From positions 1 through 64,000 of the forward strand of contig NZ_JBITDV010000001.1 of NCBI RefSeq assembly GCF_044454545.1: a stretch of DNA of 64,000 nucleotides. Reading direction: 5' to 3'. Below the pieces are notes generated by a model. That model was given only the letters and a program-made list of their open reading frames with translations, was not told the DNA's origin and ran no database searches. A program made the translations under genes and the position numbers. This document shows positions 58,221 through 64,000 of the stretch, piece after piece. The first letter of the stretch is position 1; every line of letters starts with the position of its first letter. This DNA is from Cryptosporangium sp044454545 (GTDB taxonomy: Bacteria; Actinomycetota; Actinomycetes; Mycobacteriales; Cryptosporangiaceae).

Positions 58221-58895
58221 TCACCGGGCGCGAACCCGGAAGTCGTCGTCCACCAGCCCCATCCGATGGGCCACCACCGCGGCCTGCACGCGGTTGCGTA
58301 GCGCGAGCTTCTCCATCGCCGCGGAGACGTGCGTCTTCACCGTCGTGACGCCCAGATGCAGCGCGCTCGCGATCTCGGCGTTCGACCGCCCCGCTCCCAC
58401 CAGCGCCAGCACCTCGGCTTCGCGTTCGGTGAGCCTCCCGGCCCCGCGCGGCCGGGCCGCTTCGGACGTGTGGGCGTCCACCGCCCTGGCCATCACTCGC
58501 GCCAGCACCGGCGGCGCCAGCAACGGCTCTCCGCGCGCCGCGCGCCGCACCGCGTCGATCATCTCCTCCGGCGGACCGTCCTTGACCAGGTACCCGATCG
58601 CTCCGGCGCCGAGCGCGCCGTACAGGTCCGCGTCTTCGGCGAACGTCGTCAGCACCAGCACCCGCGTGGACGGGTGGGCGTCGACGATCCGCCGGGTGGA
58701 CTCGACCCCGTCGAGCCGGGGCATCCGCAGATCCATCAGCACGACGTCGGGTCGCAGCCGCGCCGCCGCGCTCACCGCCTCGGCACCGTCCGCTGCCTCG
58801 CCGACGAGCGCGAAGCCGCCGGCCGCATTCAGCAGCAGCGCGACCCCGGCCCGCACGACCGGCTGGTCGTCCACCACGAGCACCCGGATCGTCAC
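58221..58895 (-). CDS. NarL/FixJ-family response regulator
   Basis: The 224-residue regulator has receiver D55 (LMDLRMPRLDG), Lys in YLVKDGPPEEM, and the LuxR helix-turn-helix LTEREAEVLALVGAGRSNAEIA with TTVKTHVSAAMEKL. It overlaps the upstream kinase gene by 4 bases (ATGA), which identifies its partner. It ends 13 bases before the next kinase start. Confidence 0.9.
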   Translation of the reverse strand: MTIRVLVVDDQPVVRAGVALLLNAAGGFALVGEAADGAEAVSAAARLRPDVVLMDLRMPRLDGVESTRRIVDAHPSTRVLVLTTFAEDADLYGALGAGAIGYLVKDGPPEEMIDAVRRAARGEPLLAPPVLARVMARAVDAHTSEAARPRGAGRLTEREAEVLALVGAGRSNAEIASALHLGVTTVKTHVSAAMEKLALRNRVQAAVVAHRMGLVDDDFRVRAR

Positions 58896-60055
58896 GCGGC
58901 CTCCCGCAGCGGTAAGCGCGCGTCCAGACGCCAGCCGGCGCCGTCCGGCCCGGCGGTGAGCGTCCCGCCGAGCAGCGCGACCCGCTCGCGCAAGCCGAGC
59001 AGCCCGTGCCCGGCCCCCGGCAACCCCGGCGGCGCTCCCGGCGGCCCGGAGTCGGAGACCTCGACGTGCACCGCGCCCGCGACGAGCCCGACCCGTACCC
59101 GGGCCCTCGCGCCCGGACCCGCGTGTTTCAGGCTGTTCGTCAACCCCTCCTGCACGACCCGGACCGCGGTCGTCCGCAGCACCAGCGGCGCCCCGGCGAC
59201 GTCCGCGATCTCGTCCGCGACGATCAGCCCGGCCGAGCGGACCCGGCTGACCGCGTCGCCGAGCGCCTGTTCGGGATCGGTCGCCGGGATCCCGGCCGCG
59301 TCCGGGTCGCGGAGCACCCCGAGCAGCGTCCGGAGCTCGTTGAGGACTTGCACCGACGTGCCCCGGACCGTGTCGAGAGCCGCGATCGCCCCGTCGGTGC
59401 TGCCGGTGCGCCGCACCGCGTAGAGCGCCGCTCCGGACTGCAGCGCCATCGCTCCGATGTGGTGCGCCAGAATGTCGTGCAGGTCGCGTGCGAGTGCGGT
59501 GCGCTCGGCCTGCCGGGCGGCACTGGTCTCGACCTCCCGTGCAGCTTCAGCCTCGAGGGCCCGTTCCCGGGCAACGTCGGCGGCGTCGCGGAGTCCGCGG
59601 AGGTAGCGTCCGATCGCGATCGGCGCGCTCGAGATCGTGATCAGCGCGGCGATCCGGACGAGGCCGGGGGGACCGGCCAGCGTGTCGAGGTGGGCCGAGT
59701 CGGCGGCGTCGGCCGCGTTCACGATCGTCGCGACCAGCGTGAGCGCCGCGCCACCGGCCGAGGCGGGCCAGCCCGCACGGTAGGCGACGAAGCCGAGCGC
59801 GACCAGGATCGCGCCCTGCGCGGTGTCGGCGTTGAACGGCGAGACCGTGTCGGTGACCACCAGCAGCAGCGCCTCGGAGGCGAGCACCGGCCACGGGAGG
59901 CGCCAGACCACCGCGAGCAGCAGCCCGGCCGCGAGGGCCAGCGCGTACGCGACTCTCGGATCGTCGTCGGCGTACGGGGGCCGCAGCGCGACGCTCGCCA
60001 CCGCGTAACCCGCGGCGACGAGTCCGAGCACCAGGCCGAGCCACCACCTCCGCAT
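58892..60055 (-). CDS. NarL-type sensor histidine kinase
   Basis: The 387-residue kinase has about five membrane helices in residues 1-150, H193 in ARDLHDILAHHIGAM, and an ATPase domain with QEGLTNSLKHAGPG and GHGLLGLRERVALLGG. TAGGTT on the minus strand lies 6 bases before ATG 60055. GGGAG is only one base from the ATG, too close to serve as a ribosome-binding site, so leaderless expression is likely. Confidence 0.88.
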   Translation of the reverse strand: MRRWWLGLVLGLVAAGYAVASVALRPPYADDDPRVAYALALAAGLLLAVVWRLPWPVLASEALLLVVTDTVSPFNADTAQGAILVALGFVAYRAGWPASAGGAALTLVATIVNAADAADSAHLDTLAGPPGLVRIAALITISSAPIAIGRYLRGLRDAADVARERALEAEAAREVETSAARQAERTALARDLHDILAHHIGAMALQSGAALYAVRRTGSTDGAIAALDTVRGTSVQVLNELRTLLGVLRDPDAAGIPATDPEQALGDAVSRVRSAGLIVADEIADVAGAPLVLRTTAVRVVQEGLTNSLKHAGPGARARVRVGLVAGAVHVEVSDSGPPGAPPGLPGAGHGLLGLRERVALLGGTLTAGPDGAGWRLDARLPLREAA

Positions 60056-60159
60056 GCTCCCAACCTACGCAGGCCGGAGCGGGCCGCCTCCTCCAAGTGG
60101 CCGAAGGTCGGACCGGCGGCAGGATCCCGGGCGACCGGCCGGTTCCTAGCGTCGGCCGC

Positions 60160-60822
60160 ATGACCTCCGACGTGCTGTCGTTCCTGACCGAGTTCGTCCG
60201 CCACCCGCTCACGACCGGCGCGGTGGCGCCGAGCGGCCGCACGCTGGCCGGGCGGATCACCACCCCGGTCCCGCGCACGGGCTCGCCGTGCGTCGTCGAA
60301 CTGGGGCCGGGGACCGGCGCGTTCACCGCCCCGATCCACCGCCTGCTGGCCGACGGCGGGCGGCACGTGGCGGTCGAGGTCAACGCCCGCTTCGTGCGAC
60401 GGCTGGCCCGCCGGTACCCGTCCCTCGAACTGCACCACGCCGACGCCACCGAGCTGGGCGCTCTGGACCTGCCGCCCGCCGACGCGGTGATCAGCGGGTT
60501 GCCCTGGACGGTCTTCCCGGCGGCCCGGCAGGACACGATCCTGGACGCCGTCCGCGACCTGCTCACCGACGCCGGCACGTTCACGACGTTCGCCTACGTC
60601 CACGCCGCCTGGACGCCACCCGGCCGGCGACTGCGTACCGCCCTGCACGCGCGCTTCGAGGAGGTGGTCCCGGGCCGGACCGTCTGGTCGAACCTGCCAC
60701 CGGCCTTCGTCTACCACGCCCGCCGGCCGATCCGGCGGTCACTCGAAGGGGTGCCGGTGGGTGCGGCGCCGGGCGATGCGGGCCGCGGTCTCGTCCGGGA
60801 GACCGGACCGCGGCCAGGCTAG
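60160..60822 (+). CDS. SAM-dependent methyltransferase (phospholipid N-methyltransferase/KsgA-like fold)
   Basis: The 220-residue protein has an N-terminal helix (SFLTEFVRHPLTTGAVAPSG), SAM-binding motif I VVELGPGTGAFT, VEVN in motif II, HHADATEL in motif III and motif IV SGLPWTVF. This matches the COG3963 PmtA-like group, which methylates phosphatidylethanolamine; the substrate is not certain. TAGCGT lies 7 bases before ATG, suggesting a leaderless transcript, divergent from the kinase at 60055. Confidence 0.82.
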   Translation: MTSDVLSFLTEFVRHPLTTGAVAPSGRTLAGRITTPVPRTGSPCVVELGPGTGAFTAPIHRLLADGGRHVAVEVNARFVRRLARRYPSLELHHADATELGALDLPPADAVISGLPWTVFPAARQDTILDAVRDLLTDAGTFTTFAYVHAAWTPPGRRLRTALHARFEEVVPGRTVWSNLPPAFVYHARRPIRRSLEGVPVGAAPGDAGRGLVRETGPRPG

Positions 60823-61191
60823 AGGCGGCTGCATCCCGTCGGCGGGTTCTCGGTGAGCTCGGCCCAGAACCGGATCTCGTCGTGGTTGCGCCGGCCGTTG
60901 CGGTCCTCGGGGCCGTCGAACGTGGGTGGCGTCGGGTGCGAGACCAGGAAGTGCACGGTCTTGCGTCCGAGCTTGATCGGCAGGTCCCAGTGGCTCTTCG
61001 ACGACAGCCGCAGGACCGCCTGCTCCTCGGCGGAACAGGCCGGTCGCCACCGGGTCGTAGTCGAATTCGTTGATCAGCACGACGTCCGGGTGGGCGCATT
61101 GGATGACCTCGGCGACGTTGTGGGCCTGGCGGCGGTAGACGTCGTCGACGTCGGGGTTCGCCAGGTGCTCGCGCAGCACAACAGCCGCCAC
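60819..61191 (-). pseudogene. Remnant of an endonuclease/exonuclease/phosphatase (EEP) family gene
   Basis: Two pieces of one protein family occur in different frames. From a GTG at 61191, one frame reads RRQAHNVAEVIQCAHPDVVL then INEFDYDP, the first metal-site strand. Near 61035 the homology jumps by frame to SAEEQAVLRLSSKSHWDLPI, then HFLVSHPTPPTFDG and NGRRNHDEIRFW, ending at TAG (60819-60821). The N-terminal ATFN strand, the middle segment and the C-terminal catalytic part are missing. This is an internal deletion with a frameshift plus truncation, so the gene is almost certainly dead. Confidence 0.75.
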
Positions 61192-61246
61192 CCACTCGTC
61201 ACGGACCGTTCAATTCACCCGAGGGCGAGCGGGTCACGGACCCCAC

Positions 61247-61279
61247 GCGCGGGGCGGGGATCCGGCCCCCGCCCCGCGC
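61247..61279 (-). terminator. Perfect 13-base-pair GC hairpin after the secreted-protein gene
   Basis: GCGCGGGGCGGGG (61247-61259) pairs fully with CCCCGCCCCGCGC (61267-61279) around a 7-base loop. It begins 7 bases after the stop of the leftward gene at 61286. No T-run follows. Its length makes it the strongest hairpin I found in the window. Confidence 0.7.
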
Positions 61280-61285
61280 ACGGGC

Positions 61286-61963
61286 TCAGCGAGGCGCGCG
61301 GTCCGCCTCGGGGTGGTAGGGCAGCGGGCGGCCGGCGATCAGACCGTGCCGGGCGGTCCACCGGAACGTCCGGTCGACCGTCACCGGCCGCTTCCCGCGT
61401 ACGTACTGGGTGACGTCGACCGCGCCGGTGCGCGGGTGGATGTCCAGCACGACCCACTTCGCGTTCGCCGCGAAGTCCGCCGACGTCACGAAGTCGCGGA
61501 CGACCGGCCGGAACGTGTAGTGCGTCCGGTACACGTGCTTGCCGCGGAAGCTGTAGACGAAGTAGTAGACGAACCCGACGTCCGTGCCGGTCTTCTGGCA
61601 GATGAACTGCACCAGCTGGTCCTTCGGCCCGTCGCGGTTCACGTCCGCGAACTCCAGCCCGCGCACCAGGTAGGTGTACCGGCCGCGCGTCGCCGTGCCC
61701 CAGTCGCTCTCGCCTTCCGCGACCGGCGCGAACGTCAGCCGGCCACCGCCGCAGTGGCTGCCGTCGGGCAGCCGGGCCGCGGTCCACGGCAGGTCGATCG
61801 TGGCCTTGGTCCAGTCGAAGTTGGTCGGTCGCGACGAGCTCGACAACGGCGGCTGGGCCGCCGCCGGAGTGCTGGGCCGGGCGGCGTCCGCGGCCGGAGC
61901 GGCGACCGCACCGAGAGCGGTGGCCACGAGCGCGGCCGCGGCGAGTCGTGTCCTGAGTGCCAT
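61286..61963 (-). CDS. Secreted protein of unknown function
   Basis: The 225-residue protein has a clear signal peptide (MALRTRLAAAALVATALGAV, cleavage near the AADA at about 25) and a Ser/Pro-rich linker. The mature domain contains a possible Cys pair (SHCGGG and FICQKTG), an EF-hand/FG-GAP-like FADVNRDGPKDQLV and many aromatic residues (VYYFVYSF, HYTF). GGGGAT lies 8 bases before ATG. I do not recognise the family; similar secreted repeat-like domains are common in soil actinomycetes. Confidence 0.7.
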   Translation of the reverse strand: MALRTRLAAAALVATALGAVAAPAADAARPSTPAAAQPPLSSSSRPTNFDWTKATIDLPWTAARLPDGSHCGGGRLTFAPVAEGESDWGTATRGRYTYLVRGLEFADVNRDGPKDQLVQFICQKTGTDVGFVYYFVYSFRGKHVYRTHYTFRPVVRDFVTSADFAANAKWVVLDIHPRTGAVDVTQYVRGKRPVTVDRTFRWTARHGLIAGRPLPYHPEADRAPR

Positions 61964-62021
61964 GAGATGCGATCCCCGTTCTCACCGGCCGATCCGGTGG
62001 CGGGGAACAGAGTGTTCACAC

Positions 62022-64000
62022 TCACGGTCCACTTGCTCCTCGTCGTCCTTTAGCCGACAAGGGTGCAACCGTTCGTGTGCTTCCGGACACCAGGCCCTCC
62101 GGCAGCGGCTTCCGGTGCAGTACGACCAGGCTCGCGACGGCCCGGGTGAGCACCACGTACAGCCGGTTCAGGCCACGCGGTTCGGCCGCCACGATGTCGG
62201 CCGGTTCGACGACGATCACGTGGTCGTACTCCAGGCCCTTCACCAGGCTCGCCGGCACCACGTCGACCCCCGGCGCCTCGAACCCGTCGGCCGCGACGAC
62301 CGCGACCGATTTGTCGCCGGGTGCCTCGCGCCTCGCGTCCGCCAGGGAAACGAGCAGGTCGTCGACGTGCCGGACCGACAGCGACCCTCCCGGTCGATAG
62401 GACCGGGTCGGCGGCAGGCCGGGCGCGAGGATCCGCGCGGCGTAGTCCGCGATGACCTCCGGCACGCGGTAGCCGGTGTGCAGCTCGAGCGTACGGACGT
62501 CGCGCTTGCCGAGCCGCTCGACCAGCTCGGACCAGGTCGCGGAGGCGAGCGGGTGGGTGGCCTGGCCGAGGTCGCCGACGACGGTCATCGAGGCGTACTC
62601 CGCGCGGCGCGCGATCAGGCGGCACTCCATCGGGGAGAGGTCCTGGGCCTCGTCGAGGATGACGTGCCGGTACGGGTCGGGCACGGTGTCGTCCTCCTCC
62701 TCGATCGGGAGGGGTTCCTCGAGGTCGGGGACGTAGCCCTCCTCGCCGTGCGGATCGAACCCGTCGGTCCAGCCGACGACCGTGTGGCCCTCCCGCAGGA
62801 TGACGGCCACCGCCCACTGCTTCGCGCTGCCGACGGCCTGGCTGTCGATCTGCTGCGCGCCCGCCGACGCGAACGGCGTGGGGTGGCCGGGTGCGTAGAT
62901 CTCCCAGCCGTTGTGCATGCCGTAGCTGAGCACGAACGTGCTCACGGTCCGGGTTCCGGTCGTCAGTTCGCGCGCCCGCCATTCCGGCTCGGGCACCGGC
63001 GGTGCCGGTGGCCGCTCGCCGAGCACCTGCTCCAGTTCGTCCAGCAGGGGGACGTCGTCCGACGACCAATCCGGGGCCGGACGCTCGACGGCGGGGCGAT
63101 AGGACGCGGAGAGCAGATCGGCCTCGCCGGAGGTGAGGCCGGTGGCGCGGGCGGGGTCGGTGAGCCAGAGAAGCACGGCGGCCGGGGTCAGGGCGGGCCA
63201 CCAGGTGTGGAGGAAGCGCCGGAGCTCCGGACGGTCGGCGACGTCGTCGGTGAACGTGGCCCGGTCGAGCCCGGTGCCGGTGCGGGTGGCCTCGGCCCGG
63301 AGAGCCTCGACGAGGATCTCGGCGGCGATCGGGCGGGCGCTGTTCACGGTGCCGCCGCCGGACGCGAGGCCGGTCTGTTCGCAGCGGGAGCGGATCCGGC
63401 GGCGGGCCGTGGCCAGAACGTCGGGGCCGAGCGTGAGGACCTGACCGGCGTAGGTGAGCCGGAGGCGGCCGGGAGCGCCGGGAGGGGTCTGCCAGGCCAG
63501 GTCCCGGAGCAGGTCGACCATCCGCTCGCTGCCCTTGATCACGGCGACCTCGGCCCGGTCGCGGCGGGTAGCGGTGACCCCGTCGACGAGTTCGCCGAGC
63601 GCCCGCAGGTGGACGCTGTCTTCGCCGAGCGACGGCAGGACGCGCCCGATGTAGCTCGTGAACACCGTGGACGGTCCGACCACCAGGATCCGTCCCTCGG
63701 CGAACCGGCCCCGGTCGGTGTAGAGCAGGTACGCGGCGCGGTGCAGCGCCACCTGGGTCTTGCCGGTCCCGGGCCCCCCGCTGATCAGCGTGAAGCCCCG
63801 GGCCGGTGCCCGGATCGCCTCGTCCTGCTCGCGCTGGATCGTCGTGACGATGTCGCGCATGTGCGGCCCGCGTGAGCGCCGCAACGCCGCCAGTAGCGCC
63901 CCTTCGCCGAGCACCCGCAGGCCACCGGCCTTGTCCGGGGTCAGTACGTCGTCATCGAGGTCGACGACCGTCCGGCCCCGGGAGAGGATCACCCGACGGC
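62022..64000 (-). CDS. HelD/UvrD-like helicase (RNA polymerase-associated), N-terminus beyond window
   Basis: About 659 residues are visible and the frame stays open to the right edge, so the start lies outside. Seen are Walker A SGGPGTGKTQVALHRAAYLL, motif Ia-like ILVVGPSTVFTSYI, Walker B VILDEAQDLSPME, VVGDLGQAT and late motifs LVKGLEYDHVIVVEP and NRLYVVLTRA. This combination is typical of HelD, which removes stalled RNA polymerase from DNA. The visible part begins at GRTVVDLDDD, the region just before the ATPase core; the coiled-coil arm is cut off. The last 20 residues are basic and low-complexity. Confidence 0.85.
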   Translation of the reverse strand, partial: RRVILSRGRTVVDLDDDVLTPDKAGGLRVLGEGALLAALRRSRGPHMRDIVTTIQREQDEAIRAPARGFTLISGGPGTGKTQVALHRAAYLLYTDRGRFAEGRILVVGPSTVFTSYIGRVLPSLGEDSVHLRALGELVDGVTATRRDRAEVAVIKGSERMVDLLRDLAWQTPPGAPGRLRLTYAGQVLTLGPDVLATARRRIRSRCEQTGLASGGGTVNSARPIAAEILVEALRAEATRTGTGLDRATFTDDVADRPELRRFLHTWWPALTPAAVLLWLTDPARATGLTSGEADLLSASYRPAVERPAPDWSSDDVPLLDELEQVLGERPPAPPVPEPEWRARELTTGTRTVSTFVLSYGMHNGWEIYAPGHPTPFASAGAQQIDSQAVGSAKQWAVAVILREGHTVVGWTDGFDPHGEEGYVPDLEEPLPIEEEDDTVPDPYRHVILDEAQDLSPMECRLIARRAEYASMTVVGDLGQATHPLASATWSELVERLGKRDVRTLELHTGYRVPEVIADYAARILAPGLPPTRSYRPGGSLSVRHVDDLLVSLADARREAPGDKSVAVVAADGFEAPGVDVVPASLVKGLEYDHVIVVEPADIVAAEPRGLNRLYVVLTRAVASLVVLHRKPLPEGLVSGSTRTVAPLSAKGRRGASGP

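Noticed and set aside
60581..61195. A 204-codon minus-strand open frame in the EEP remnant
   Set aside because: It is Arg/Pro-rich shadow sequence; the recognisable EEP pieces are in the other two minus-strand frames.
61674..63875. A 733-codon plus-strand open frame opposite the HelD-like helicase
   Set aside because: The minus-strand frame has clear helicase motifs; the plus frame is a GC-rich shadow with no recognisable domain.
1..64000. tRNA, rRNA, CRISPR, insertion sequence, attachment site or riboswitch
   Set aside because: I looked for clover-leaf arms, regular spaced repeats, transposase motifs and known riboswitch cores and found none I could support; a covariance-model search would be decisive.

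Overview
The window is about 70% G+C with GTG, TTG and ATG starts, strong GGAGG ribosome-binding sites, many ATGA/GTGA overlaps and several start codons that sit 6-7 bases after a TANNNT box (leaderless genes). Together with NarL-type two-component pairs, a fused FadE-like acyl-CoA dehydrogenase and a HelD-type helicase, this points to a free-living, plant-matter-degrading actinomycete chromosome. I cannot name the genus from sequence alone. I saw no rRNA, tRNA, CRISPR array, insertion sequence or prophage gene.

Layout. 1-131: start of a MacB/LolD-like ABC ATPase, leftward, cut by the edge. 451-3398: Rieske oxygenase, small CxC protein, VanB-type reductase and IclR regulator, translationally coupled. 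3549-8644: LacI regulator, CUT1 sugar ABC importer (binding protein plus two permeases, no ATPase) and an SGNH esterase. 8751-11256: small bL12-CTD-like membrane protein and a NarL-type kinase/regulator pair. 11278-18532: FadR-type GntR gene, convergent with a seven-gene leftward operon holding a CUT1 importer, an enolase-superfamily dehydratase, a rhamnose/fucose-type mutarotase, a lactonase and an aldose dehydrogenase. 18615-19819: repeat-rich stretch with no credible gene. 19820-22088: SDR and DHA2 drug-type exporter with a perfect inverted repeat upstream. 22177-30168: mostly one leftward operon (acyl-CoA ligase, cupin, ribose-type ABC importer, SMP-30 lactonase), with a divergent GAF/PucR-type regulator at 30308-32137. 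32291-39216: secreted tannase/feruloyl-esterase-like enzyme coupled to a five-gene Liv-type importer and a TetR gene. 39262-43487: IlvD/Edd dehydratase, zinc alcohol dehydrogenase, SDR and TetR. 43585-50403: GntR regulator divergent from L-fuconate dehydratase, a ribose-type importer and an L-galactose-dehydrogenase-like enzyme. 50414-52600: double acyl-CoA dehydrogenase. 52675-60055: three kinases, two NarL regulators and an FtsX-like permease. 60160-64000: methyltransferase, a decayed EEP-family gene, a secreted protein and a HelD-like helicase cut by the right edge.

How it fits together. Five separate ABC importers are each paired with local enzymes. Two clusters carry the non-phosphorylating route for 6-deoxy or related sugars (aldose to lactone to aldonate to 2-keto-3-deoxy acid). 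A tannase-like esterase, an acyl-CoA ligase and a VanA/VanB-like O-demethylase suggest use of aromatic acids released from plant cell wall. The main points of interest are candidate operators and leaderless promoters, the hybrid ligase/cupin/sugar-importer operon, a kinase with an extra C-terminal membrane and BamE-like domain, and two gene remnants.
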